Shown here: positions 13,972 through 20,730 of the stretch, one piece after another
Layout: each line of letters starts with the position of its first letter
Numbering within the stretch: position 1 is the first letter of the stretch
DNA from: CAVSUR01 sp052143655
GTDB taxonomy: Bacteria; Actinomycetota; Actinomycetes; Streptosporangiales; Streptosporangiaceae
Length of the DNA: 21,864 bases
Assembly (NCBI GenBank): GCA_052143655.1
Contig: JBKQSL010000409.1
Span: forward strand, 1-21,864
Direction: 5' to 3'
Notes under the pieces: model-generated
Told to the model about the DNA's origin: nothing
The model's input: the letters and a program-made list of their open reading frames with translations, nothing else
The model's database searches: none
Program-made: the position numbers and the translations under genes

Positions 13972-14826
13972 GTGTCGGCGGCGAGCCAGCCACGCATTGT
14001 GCGCCTGGGAACTGGGGCGGGCATGCGGCGTGCCGCTGGCAGGGTGAGTGCGGCTATCGGGCTGGCGGGCAGTGTGCTGGCCGCGGTGGCGCTGGGAGCA
14101 GGCCCGGCGGCCGGCTCGATCAACGGCGGCCCGCCGTCGCAGACGAAGCTGTGCGCTCAGCTGTCGCACGTCACGGTGCGCAACCAGTGGGGCGCGTCCT
14201 ACATCGTCCGCAACGACAACTTCGGCGGCCAGGCCGAGTGCCTGCGCAACACTCAGCTGCAGCCGAACTTCGCGGTGACCCGCTCAGGCGCTTCCACCCG
14301 GGGCAACGAGTCGCTGGCCTTCCCCGACATCTACACCGGGTGCAGCTGGGCGCTGTGCACGCCCGGCACCACGCTGCCGCAGCAGGTGTCGGCGCTGCGC
14401 CGCCCGGCCACCAGCTGGAGCGCCCGCACGCACTCGGCCGGCAAGTGGAGCGCCGCGTACGACATCTGGTTCAACAAGACCGCCAGCGATGCCGGCCAGG
14501 CCGACGGCGCTGAGATCATGATCTGGCTGGACACCAGCGGCTTCCCGCATCCGCGCGCCGCCCGCATCGTCCGCATCGACCACACCCGCTGGTACGTGCT
14601 GAACTGGGTGACCCGGCACAACGGGACGCACTGGAATTACATCCAGTTCCGCCGGGTGCACCCGGCCTCGCACGTCTGGCGGATGCGGCTGCAGCCGTTC
14701 TTCCGCCGCGCGGAGCGGATGGGCCTGCTGGACCAGCGCTGGTACCTGCTGAACATCGAGGCCGGGTTCGAGATCTGGTCAGGTGGCCAGGGCCTGGGAA
14801 CCACCGGATTCTGGGCTAGGGCCTGA
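13972..14826 (+). CDS. Secreted GH12-family beta-glucanase
   Basis: This is a glycoside hydrolase family 12 protein (endo-beta-1,4-glucanase or xyloglucanase type) of 284 residues from GTG 13972. A second start, ATG 14023, would give 267 residues and a cleaner signal peptide (MRRAAGRV, then a hydrophobic Ala/Leu/Val core, then GPAAGS). Either start predicts export. The mature part shows the GH12 beta-jelly-roll blocks: NQWGASYIVRNDNFG, YTGCSWALCTPGTTLP, AAYDIWFN, the nucleophile E181 in GAEIMIWLD, and the acid/base E267 in EAGFEIWSGG. There is no appended cellulose-binding module. Four cysteines in the mature part could form disulfides. Its 3' end overlaps the convergent sigma-factor gene by 11 nt. 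It would act outside the cell on plant or microbial beta-glucans. Confidence 0.9.
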   Translation: MSAASQPRIVRLGTGAGMRRAAGRVSAAIGLAGSVLAAVALGAGPAAGSINGGPPSQTKLCAQLSHVTVRNQWGASYIVRNDNFGGQAECLRNTQLQPNFAVTRSGASTRGNESLAFPDIYTGCSWALCTPGTTLPQQVSALRRPATSWSARTHSAGKWSAAYDIWFNKTASDAGQADGAEIMIWLDTSGFPHPRAARIVRIDHTRWYVLNWVTRHNGTHWNYIQFRRVHPASHVWRMRLQPFFRRAERMGLLDQRWYLLNIEAGFEIWSGGQGLGTTGFWARA

Positions 14827-15439
14827 CGCCGTCCACGTTCCGCAGTGCCGACATGCCGCGGGTGAGATGCCCGCGAACGGCCCGGACGCTGACGCCCATC
14901 GCGCTCGCGATCTGGCCTTCCGGCAGGTCGGCGTAATAGCGCAGCACCAGCGCCTCGCGCTGCCGGGCCGGCAGCGCCTGCAGGGCTGCCAGCGTGGACA
15001 GCCCCGCCGGGCCGGCGTCCGGCAGCCGGGCCGGGCCGCCCGCGGCAGGCCCGCCATCTCGTCCGGCTGCCCGCGGCCTGCTGTCCGGCCGGGCCGCCGT
15101 CCGGGCGCGCGCGGGCCGGCCGAACCGGGACCGCCGCACGACTGCCTGTAGCAGGCACGGCCAGGCGTCTGCGCCCTCGCGCAGCTGCCGGGTGCCGTGC
15201 AGCGCCACGAACGCGTCCTGCACGATTTCCTCGGCCGTGCCGACATCGCCAGCCAGCAAGGTGGCCAGCTGGGTCAGGGCTCGGTAGTGCGCCGTGTAGA
15301 GCGCGTCGACGGCCGGGCCCGGGCGTGCCGTGTGGGATCCGGAGCCGGACGGCCACAGTCGGCTAGCCCGGCGGCCGGTGACCTGCGGCGGCGGCCCATG
15401 CCGCGCAGCGTGACCCATCGCCCCCACCCCCAACGCCAT
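14816..15439 (-). CDS. ECF-type (SigE-like) sigma-70 family RNA polymerase sigma factor
   Basis: This is an extracytoplasmic-function sigma factor of up to 207 residues. Region 2 is seen in LYTAHYRALTQLATLLAGDVGTAEEIVQDAFVALHG. After an Ala/Pro/Arg-rich linker, region 4 is seen in LPARQREALVLRYYADLPEGQIASAMGVSVRAVRGHLTRGMSAL with its helix-turn-helix. No C-terminal SnoaL-like domain or adjacent anti-sigma gene is visible, so its control is unknown. The start is uncertain: ATG 15439 gives a 40-residue low-complexity N-terminus, while ATG 15418 has a G-rich stretch upstream and may be real. It is divergent from the membrane protein gene and tail-to-tail with the GH12 gene. Control of either neighbour is speculative. 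Confidence 0.85.
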   Translation of the reverse strand: MALGVGAMGHAARHGPPPQVTGRRASRLWPSGSGSHTARPGPAVDALYTAHYRALTQLATLLAGDVGTAEEIVQDAFVALHGTRQLREGADAWPCLLQAVVRRSRFGRPARARTAARPDSRPRAAGRDGGPAAGGPARLPDAGPAGLSTLAALQALPARQREALVLRYYADLPEGQIASAMGVSVRAVRGHLTRGMSALRNVDGVRP

Positions 15440-15598
15440 AAACTAGCAGTAATCAGGCCGCTGCGGACAGCTATAACTCCTCTTCCGTCGCCCACAGCTG
15501 GCTTCGATTCCCCTCTTGTGCTGCTGACCGCGCCCTTACCCAGCGTCAGCCGGAACATGTGCGCCGTTTTGCCCCATGTCCAGTCAGAGTCGCGATGG

Positions 15599-15631
15599 GC
15601 CAGGCAGATACGCCGCGTGCCAGGCAGATAC
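15599..15631. repeat. 13-bp direct repeats upstream of the membrane protein gene
   Basis: GCCAGGCAGATAC occurs at 15599-15611 and, identically, at 15619-15631, offset by 20 bp (about two helical turns). The second copy ends 3 nt before the TATAAC -10 element and the first lies at the -35 position. A protein bound to both would occlude the promoter, so this looks like an operator. Confidence 0.6.
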
Positions 15632-15634
15632 AGG

Positions 15635-15647
15635 TATAACTGCGGGG
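15635..15647 (+). promoter_or_regulatory. -10 element of the membrane protein gene (leaderless)
   Basis: TATAAC (15635-15640) matches five of six bases of TATAAT. It is followed by 7 nt and the in-frame GTG at 15648. No -35 hexamer is evident, and the direct repeats occupy that position. Confidence 0.6.
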
Positions 15648-17240
15648 GTGCGCACACCGCTGCCCATGAACCCGGGGGCCGTCACGGGCGGTGCCCGGCG
15701 CGGCGTCCTCCGGCAGGCGGCCACCCTGGCCGGGCGCCCGCCGGTGCTGGCCGTGCTGGTAACCGGGGTCGGCGTGATCATCTGGCTGGCGGTGTTCCCG
15801 CGGGCCGGCACGGACCTGTCCGCGCAGATCGCCCGGGCCGGCTGGGCCGCGCGGTACCCGGGTGCGGCGTACCTGTTCAGCTGGTACGGCGGAATCTACC
15901 CGGCCAGCTACGCGCTGCTGACCCCGTACGTGCTGGCCCTGGCGGGCACCCGGCAGGCGATGGCAGCGGCAGTGCTGATCAGCGCGGCGCTGCTCGGCGC
16001 GGAGTTCGAGCGGCAGGAGATCCCGCGACCGCGGGCCGCGGCCGTGTGGGGCGGGATCGCCCTGTGGACCCAGCTGTCGGCGGGCCGGGCGGCGTTCAGC
16101 CTGGGCATCGCCGCCGGGCTCGGCTGCGTGGCGGCGGCCGGCGACGGCCGCGCCGGACCGCGGTGGCGCTGGCCCGCTGTCGCCGTCCTGGCCGTGCTGA
16201 CCACCCTGTTCAGCCCGGTCGCCGGGCTGTTCCTCGGCGTGCCGGCCGCGGCGTTCCTGCTGACCGGCCGGATCCGGGCCGGCCTGGTCACCGGGATTGC
16301 GGCAGGCCTGCCGTTAATAACCCTGGCTTTCTTCTCCGACGGGGGCGTGCAGCCCATCGGGCCGCAGAACGGGGTGCCCGCGCTGCTCGCCGCCGCCGGA
16401 GTGGTGGTCTTCGTGCCGCGCCGGTGGCGGATGCTGCGGATCGGCGCGCTGGCGTATGCCGCCGGGGTGGCGCTGGCCTGGGCGATCCCGACGCCGGTCG
16501 GCTCGAATGCCGAGCGGCTCGGCGAGCTGCTTGTCGGCCCGCTGCTCGCCGGGATCGGCAGCCTGCGCTACCGCTGGCTGCTCGCCGGCGGGCTGGCGGC
16601 CGCGGCCTTCTGGCAGGTGGCGCAGCCCGTCGCCGACCTGTCCCAGGGCAACGCGCCGCCGGTGTTCCCGCAGACCACTGCGCTGATCGCCGAGCTGCGC
16701 GCGCTGCGCGCCGACACCGTGCGGGTCGAGGCGGTGCCGCAATACGGGCACTGGGAATCACAGCAGCTCGCGATGACGGTGCCGCTGGCCCGCGGCTGGG
16801 AGCGGCAGCTGGACACGGTCCGCAACCCGCTGTTCTACGGCGGCATCCTGACCCCCGCCGCTTACCACGCCTGGCTGCGGGAGAACGCCGTCGGGTACGT
16901 GGCGATCTCCGCCGCGACCCCGGATCCCGCGGCCGCTGCCGAGGCGCAGACCGTCCGGGAGGGACAGCCGTGGCTCGTGCCGGTCTGGCACGACGCCTAC
17001 TGGCAGCTCTACCGGGTTACCGGCACGCTGCCGCTGGCCAGCCGCCCGGCCGTCGTGCTGCGCAGCACGCCGGCGCAGGTCGTCCTGCGGATGCGCCGGC
17101 CGGGCACCGCCGTGGTGCGCGTGCGCTGGTCACCGTTCCTGCAGGTCACCGGCGGCCGCGCGGCGGCGGACCGGGACGGGCGCTGGACCAGCCTGACCGT
17201 CCGCGCGGCGGGCGTCTACGTCCTGTCGGCCCCGTACTGA
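15648..17240 (+). CDS. Polytopic membrane protein of unknown function
   Basis: This 530-residue integral membrane protein starts at GTG 15648, preferred because a TATAAC element lies 7 nt upstream. An upstream in-frame ATG at 15576 lies before the promoter. About nine or ten hydrophobic helices span roughly residues 30-345. The first extracytoplasmic loop contains GTDLSAQIARAGWAARYPGAA and FSWYGGIYPASYALLTPY, a pattern I associate with uncharacterised actinobacterial membrane proteins. The layout resembles GT-C glycosyltransferases (acidic first loop, C-terminal soluble domain), but the assignment is not secure. The C-terminal 170 residues are soluble, with YGHWESQQLAM and a beta-rich ending. 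The last 111 nt overlap the convergent metX frame. Confidence 0.8.
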   Translation: MRTPLPMNPGAVTGGARRGVLRQAATLAGRPPVLAVLVTGVGVIIWLAVFPRAGTDLSAQIARAGWAARYPGAAYLFSWYGGIYPASYALLTPYVLALAGTRQAMAAAVLISAALLGAEFERQEIPRPRAAAVWGGIALWTQLSAGRAAFSLGIAAGLGCVAAAGDGRAGPRWRWPAVAVLAVLTTLFSPVAGLFLGVPAAAFLLTGRIRAGLVTGIAAGLPLITLAFFSDGGVQPIGPQNGVPALLAAAGVVVFVPRRWRMLRIGALAYAAGVALAWAIPTPVGSNAERLGELLVGPLLAGIGSLRYRWLLAGGLAAAAFWQVAQPVADLSQGNAPPVFPQTTALIAELRALRADTVRVEAVPQYGHWESQQLAMTVPLARGWERQLDTVRNPLFYGGILTPAAYHAWLRENAVGYVAISAATPDPAAAAEAQTVREGQPWLVPVWHDAYWQLYRVTGTLPLASRPAVVLRSTPAQVVLRMRRPGTAVVRVRWSPFLQVTGGRAAADRDGRWTSLTVRAAGVYVLSAPY

Positions 17241-18395
17241 CCGCCGGCCCCCCGGGCCCGCCGCGAGCAGCTCGCCGATGCACGCGCCGACCTGCGCCGC
17301 CTCGATCAGGAACGCGTCGTGCCCGTACGGCGAGCTGATCACCCGCATCGGGCCGGCCGCCGGGATCCCCGCTGCCAGCTCGTGCTGCTGCTCCGGCAGG
17401 TACAGCCGGTCGCTGTCGACGCTGGCGACCAGGGTGCGCGCGGTCACCCGGCGCAGCGCCGCGGCCGTCCCGCCCCGGCCGCGGCCGACGTCGTGACTGT
17501 TCATCGCCTCGGTCATCGTGATGTAGCTGCCCGCGTCGAACCGCCAGGCGAGCTTGTCGGCATGGTGGTCGAGGTAGGACTCGACGGCGTACCGCCCGCT
17601 GCGCCAGGGATGCTCGCCGGGCTGGGGGTCCCGGCCGAACCGCTCCGCCAGCTCAGGCTCGCTGCGGTAGGTCACGTGCGCGATCCGGCGGGCCACGCCC
17701 AGGCCCCGGTGCGGCCCCTCGCCGGGCGGTGCGTCGTGGTAGTCACCGCCGCGCCATCCCGGATCGGCGCGGATCGCGTGCAGCTGCGGCGCGGTCCACG
17801 CGATCTGCTCGGCCGTGGCCGCCGCGCAGCAGGCCAGCAGCAGCAGGCCAGCGACCCGGTCCGGGCAGCTGACGGCCCACTCCAGCGCCCGCATGCCGCC
17901 GAGCGAGCCGCCGAGCACCGCGGCCCAGGTGCCGATCCCGAGCGCGTCCGCGAGCACCACCTCGGCCGCGACCTGATCACGGACCGTGACGAACGGGAAC
18001 CGACCGCCCCACGGTCGGCCGTCCGGGGCCGGCGATGCCGGGCCGGTGCTGCCCTGGCAGCCGCCGAGCGCGTTCGGCGCCACGATGAACCAGTCCGCCG
18101 GGTCCAGCGCCCGGCCGGGACCGATCAGCCCGCTCCACCAGCCGGGAGTCGGGTGCCCCGGCTCGGCGTCGCCGGTCACGTGACTGTCCCCGGTCAGCGC
18201 GTGCAGGACGAGCACGGCGTTGGACCGGTCAGCGGCCAGCGTGCCCCACGTCTCGTACGCCAGCCGGACCTGCGCCAGGGCGCCGCCTGCCTCCAGCTCC
18301 AGCGGGCCGGGCAGCGTCACCCACTGGCGCCGGCCAGGCGGGTCCGTCTCCAGCCACGCACCTGTGGCGGGAGGCAGACCCGGCGGCTGGCGCAC
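17130..18395 (-). CDS. metX: Homoserine O-acetyltransferase (MetX family)
   Basis: This alpha/beta-hydrolase-fold acyltransferase activates homoserine with acetyl-CoA for direct sulfhydrylation. The triad is visible: nucleophile S164 in LGGSLGGMRALEW, an Asp in VDSDRLY (D329) and H359 in YGHDAFL. HALTGDSHV and NALGGCQGSTGPAS are further family blocks. At 421 residues it is about 40 longer than typical MetX. The extra C-terminal tail after LLAAGPGG is Arg-rich, unlike the family, and is encoded antisense to the membrane protein gene, so a lost stop codon is likely. GTG 18395 lies 2 nt after the metY stop, so the two are coupled. Sequence alone cannot fully exclude succinyl-CoA use. Confidence 0.93.
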   Translation of the reverse strand: MRQPPGLPPATGAWLETDPPGRRQWVTLPGPLELEAGGALAQVRLAYETWGTLAADRSNAVLVLHALTGDSHVTGDAEPGHPTPGWWSGLIGPGRALDPADWFIVAPNALGGCQGSTGPASPAPDGRPWGGRFPFVTVRDQVAAEVVLADALGIGTWAAVLGGSLGGMRALEWAVSCPDRVAGLLLLACCAAATAEQIAWTAPQLHAIRADPGWRGGDYHDAPPGEGPHRGLGVARRIAHVTYRSEPELAERFGRDPQPGEHPWRSGRYAVESYLDHHADKLAWRFDAGSYITMTEAMNSHDVGRGRGGTAAALRRVTARTLVASVDSDRLYLPEQQHELAAGIPAAGPMRVISSPYGHDAFLIEAAQVGACIGELLAAGPGGRRSVRGRQDVDARRADGQAGPAPVPVRRRAAAGDLQER

Positions 18396-18397
18396 GG

Positions 18398-19711
18398 TCA
18401 GCCTGCGGCCTTCGCGGCCCGGAACCCGGACTCCAGGTCGGCCTTCAGGTCCTCGACGCCCTCGATGCCGACCGACAGCCGCACCAGGCCGGGGGTCACC
18501 CCGGTGCTCAGCTGCTGCTCGGGCGTCAGCTGGCTGTGCGTGGTGCTGGCCGGGTGGATGATCAGGCTGCGCACGTCGCCGATGTTCGCCAGGTGGCTGA
18601 ACAGCTGTACCGCGTCGACGAACCGCCGGCCGGCCTCAAGCCCGCCGCGCAGTTCGAACGCGAGCACCGCGCCGGCACCCTTCGGCAGGTACTTCTGCGC
18701 GGCGGCGTGCCACGGGCTGGACGGCAGGCCCGCGTAGTACACGGTCTCGACCTCGTCCCGGCCTTCCAGCCACTCGGCCAGGGCCTGGGCGTTGGCGTTG
18801 TGCCGCTCGATCCGCAGCGACAGCGTTTCCAGGCCCTGCAGCAGCAGGAAGCTGTTGAACGGCGACAGCGCCGGGCCGGTGTCGCGCAGCAGTTGCACCC
18901 GCATCTTCACCGCGAACGACCCGTGCCCGAGCGCGGGCCAGTACTGCAGTCCGTGGTAGCTCGAGTCGGGCTCGCTGAAGCCAGGGAAGCGGTCGGCGTG
19001 CGCGCCGAAGTCGAACGTGCCGCCGTCCACCACCACGCCCGCGATGGCAGTGCCGTGCCCGCCGATGAACTTGGTCGCCGAGTGCACGACGATGTCCGCG
19101 CCGTGCTCCAGCGGCCGGCAGCCGTAGGGCGTGGGCACCGTGTTGTCCACCACCAGTGGCACCCCGGTCTCGTGCGCGACGCCGGCCACGCCCTCGATGT
19201 CCAGCACGTTGCTGCGCGGGTTGCCTATGGTCTCGGCGAAGAACAGCTTTGTGTTCGGCCGCGTGGCGGCCCGCCACTCATCCAGGCTGTCGGGGTCCTC
19301 GACGAACGTGACCTCGATGCCCATCTTCGGCAGCGTGTAGCAGAACAAGTTGTAGGTGCCGCCGTACAGCGAAGCGCTGGACACGATGTGGTCACCGGCG
19401 CTGGCCAGGTTCAGCACGGTGAGCGTCTCTGCGGCCTGGCCGGAGGCGAGGGCCAGGCCGGCCACGCCGCCCTCCAGCGCGGCCACCCGCTGCTCCACCA
19501 CGTCGGTGGTCGGGTTCATGATGCGCGTGTAGATGTTGCCCATCTCGGCCAGGCCGAACAGGTTCGCGGCGTGCTCGGTGTCGCGGAAGACGTACGAGGT
19601 GGTCTGGTAGATCGGCACGGCGCGCGCCCCGGTGGCCGGGTCCGGTGCAGCACCCGCGTGCACCTGCTTGGTCTCGAAGGACCAGGCCTTCTGCGCCTCT
19701 GGGTCGGTCAT
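18398..19711 (-). CDS. metY: O-acetylhomoserine sulfhydrylase (MetY)
   Basis: This PLP-dependent Cys/Met metabolism enzyme of 437 residues converts O-acetylhomoserine plus sulfide to homocysteine. The PLP-binding lysine is K214 in HSATKFIGGHG. D189 in PLVVDNT contacts the pyridine nitrogen, and Y61 and R63 lie in IYTRIMNPT. The length and the opening FETKQVHAGAAPDPATGARAVPIYQTTSY are typical of MetY rather than of cystathionine gamma-synthase. ATG 19711 has AGGAGA 6 nt upstream. It is the first gene of the metY-metX pair. A 127-nt untranslated stretch with two hairpins and a small upstream reading frame suggest attenuation-type regulation. Confidence 0.95.
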   Translation of the reverse strand: MTDPEAQKAWSFETKQVHAGAAPDPATGARAVPIYQTTSYVFRDTEHAANLFGLAEMGNIYTRIMNPTTDVVEQRVAALEGGVAGLALASGQAAETLTVLNLASAGDHIVSSASLYGGTYNLFCYTLPKMGIEVTFVEDPDSLDEWRAATRPNTKLFFAETIGNPRSNVLDIEGVAGVAHETGVPLVVDNTVPTPYGCRPLEHGADIVVHSATKFIGGHGTAIAGVVVDGGTFDFGAHADRFPGFSEPDSSYHGLQYWPALGHGSFAVKMRVQLLRDTGPALSPFNSFLLLQGLETLSLRIERHNANAQALAEWLEGRDEVETVYYAGLPSSPWHAAAQKYLPKGAGAVLAFELRGGLEAGRRFVDAVQLFSHLANIGDVRSLIIHPASTTHSQLTPEQQLSTGVTPGLVRLSVGIEGVEDLKADLESGFRAAKAAG

Positions 19712-19742
19712 TGATCTTCTCCTGGGAGTGAACGGTGCTGGC

Positions 19743-19761
19743 GCCCGCCGCGGCGGCGGGC
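19743..19761 (-). promoter_or_regulatory. GC hairpin in the metY leader
   Basis: GCCCGCCG (19743-19750) pairs perfectly with CGGCGGGC (19754-19761) around a 3-nt loop, 20 nt upstream of the metY Shine-Dalgarno on the minus strand. No T-run follows. It may be an attenuator or insulate the ribosome-binding site. Confidence 0.5.
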
Positions 19762-19781
19762 GGGCCTGGTGGTGGATGGCT

Positions 19782-19824
19782 GCGCAGCGTGGCTGGCGCG
19801 GGATGACCGCCCGGTGAGCTGCGC
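19782..19824 (-). promoter_or_regulatory. Second stem-loop in the metY leader, just after the leader-peptide stop
   Basis: GCGCAGC (19782-19788) pairs with GCTGCGC (19818-19824). Inside it CGGG (19799-19802) pairs with CCCG (19810-19813). It begins 15 nt after the stop codon of the small upstream frame, so a ribosome on that frame would affect its folding. Confidence 0.45.
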
Positions 19825-19838
19825 GGTGACGGTCGGGC

Positions 19839-19946
19839 CTAAGAGAGGCGACACCGCTCGTCGAACATTCGCCGCACGTGCAGCCCGGTCATCGGGGTGG
19901 CGAACCGCCGGGTCGCCAGCGACTCGGGCATAGGCGAGGAGAGCAC
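19839..19946 (-). CDS. Putative 35-aa leader peptide upstream of metY-metX
   Basis: This small frame of 36 codons starts at GTG 19946 and ends with TAG at 19839-19841. About nine in ten codons have G or C in the third position, as in the real genes here. TACAAT (five of six to TATAAT) lies 6 nt upstream of the start with TGCACA 17 nt further up, so it is probably translated from a leaderless transcript. The peptide contains three internal Met codons and one Cys codon, and ends Arg-Cys-Arg-Leu-Ser. Two stem-loops lie between it and metY. A regulatory leader peptide sensing a sulfur amino acid or its charged tRNA is plausible (inference). I do not recognise the peptide family. Confidence 0.5.
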   Translation of the reverse strand: MLSSPMPESLATRRFATPMTGLHVRRMFDERCRLS

Positions 19947-19952
19947 CACACG

Positions 19953-19981
19953 ATTGTACGGGCCGCGGGCCGGCCTGTGCA
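19953..19981 (-). promoter_or_regulatory. Promoter of the leader peptide and metY-metX
   Basis: On the minus strand TGCACA (19981-19976, four of six to TTGACA), a 17-nt spacer and TACAAT (19958-19953, five of six) precede GTG 19946 by 6 nt. This is the best-formed promoter in the window. Confidence 0.65.
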
Positions 19982-20037
19982 GATGCCGGGCGGGAGTTCT
20001 CCAGTCAACGGTAGGAAATTACCGGGCGCGGCGCAGC

Positions 20038-20076
20038 GGCCGGCGATGCGTTACGACAGCGCCGATGCCGCCGGCC
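20038..20076 (-). terminator. Possible terminator of the NUDIX gene
   Basis: GGCCGGCG (20038-20045) pairs with CGCCGGCC (20069-20076) across a 23-nt loop that has some internal pairing. It lies about 20 nt beyond the NUDIX stop codon on the minus strand and upstream of the metY promoter. The long loop makes it a weaker candidate. Confidence 0.4.
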
Positions 20077-20095
20077 GAGCGCAATGGCACCGTGG

Positions 20096-20644
20096 TCACG
20101 GGCTGCCGCCGGCCGCCGCCCGGATCAGCCCGGCCAGGCCCGCGGGCCAGATCTTCTCGTGGGTCGAGTCCAGCTCGGCCAGCGTCCACCAGCGCCACGC
20201 GGCGATGCCGTCGGCCGCGTGCATCGCCGCCACGCCGCGGATCTCGCGCTCGGCCTGGCTGGTCCGGGCCAGGTACAGGCGCTCGTGCTGGCGGACCAGC
20301 CGCCCGGCATAGCCCAACGTGTGCGTGCGCCGGTGTACCTCCCGCAGCAGCGTGATGTCGGTCCAGCCGGTTTCCTCGGCCAGTTCGCGGAGCGCGCCGG
20401 CCCGGTAATCCTCGGCCTCGTTCAGCCCGCCGCCCGGCGTGGCCCAGTGCGCGCCGTTGGGCGGGCTGTCGTCGTAGCGCATCAGCAGCACCCGGCCCCC
20501 GGGGTCGAGCAGCACGACCCGGGCGGCCAGCCGCACTGGCAGGCCGGCCCGGCCCGGGTCCGGGTCAGGCTCCGGCGCGGCGCCAGCGCCCGGATCGCTG
20601 GCCAGCGGCCCGGCGGGGTCGGGGGCAGGAGCGGGGACCGGCAT
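20096..20644 (-). CDS. NUDIX hydrolase
   Basis: This 182-residue protein has a perfect Nudix box spacing (GX5EX7REUXEEXGU). It starts at G72 and runs through E78, R86-E87, E90-E91 and G93, with W94 in the final hydrophobic position. Family members hydrolyse nucleoside diphosphates linked to another moiety, using Mg2+ bound by the box glutamates. The first 32 residues are Pro/Ala/Asp-rich and probably disordered. The start is ATG 20644, with GATAAT 7 nt upstream and no Shine-Dalgarno. The longer open frame runs into the divergent neighbour and is rejected. The ending WRWWTLAELDST before a C-terminal helix is typical of the family. The substrate cannot be predicted. Confidence 0.9.
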   Translation of the reverse strand: MPVPAPAPDPAGPLASDPGAGAAPEPDPDPGRAGLPVRLAARVVLLDPGGRVLLMRYDDSPPNGAHWATPGGGLNEAEDYRAGALRELAEETGWTDITLLREVHRRTHTLGYAGRLVRQHERLYLARTSQAEREIRGVAAMHAADGIAAWRWWTLAELDSTHEKIWPAGLAGLIRAAAGGSP

Positions 20645-20651
20645 GCCGCTG

Positions 20652-20657
20652 ATTATC
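20652..20657 (-). promoter_or_regulatory. -10 element of the NUDIX gene (leaderless)
   Basis: GATAAT on the minus strand (five of six to TATAAT) lies 7 nt before ATG 20644. No canonical -35 is seen. A 13-bp direct repeat covers the upstream part. Confidence 0.55.
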
Positions 20658-20684
20658 TCAGGTTCTGCTGGTCTCAGGTTCTGC
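20656..20684. repeat. 13-bp direct repeats in the NUDIX/USP divergent promoter region
   Basis: TCTCAGGTTCTGC occurs identically at 20656-20668 and 20672-20684, a 16-bp period. The first copy touches the NUDIX -10 element. It may be a binding site or a local duplication. Confidence 0.55.
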
Positions 20685-20718
20685 GCGGGCAGCGGCGCCG
20701 GCGGCCGGGCCGCTTTTG

Positions 20719-20730
20719 TACCGTGAGCGG
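20719..20730 (+). promoter_or_regulatory. -10-like element of the universal stress protein gene (leaderless)
   Basis: TACCGT (20719-20724) fits TANNNT and is followed by 6 nt and ATG 20731. No -35 or Shine-Dalgarno is clear. Confidence 0.35.

Larger units (their letters stand above)
15440..15647. other. Divergent promoter region between sigma factor and membrane protein genes
   Basis: These 208 nt are less GC-rich than the flanking genes. They contain the 13-bp direct repeats at 15599-15631 and the TATAAC element at 15635. A GGAAC at 15552-15556 resembles an ECF -35, but no matching -10 at the right distance was found. I see no gene. Confidence 0.5.

Noticed and set aside
13884..14123. Minus-strand small gene overlapping the GH12 start, with a CCACTGYYELLS stretch
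   Set aside because: It lies largely antisense to the GH12 signal peptide, has no promoter or ribosome-binding site I can see, and has mixed third-position GC.
15552..15580. ECF-type promoter (GGAAC plus CGTT)
   Set aside because: The GGAAC is present, but the CGTT that follows is only 8 nt away instead of about 16-17.
15197..17338. Plus-strand frame of over 700 codons over the sigma factor and membrane protein genes
   Set aside because: It is a shadow of both genes, Arg/Ala/Gly-rich and without domains.
19712..19950. S-adenosylmethionine riboswitch upstream of metY
   Set aside because: The SAM-I/SAM-IV core (GGCAACC-type junction and its partner strands) is not found. The segment instead encodes a codon-biased small reading frame.
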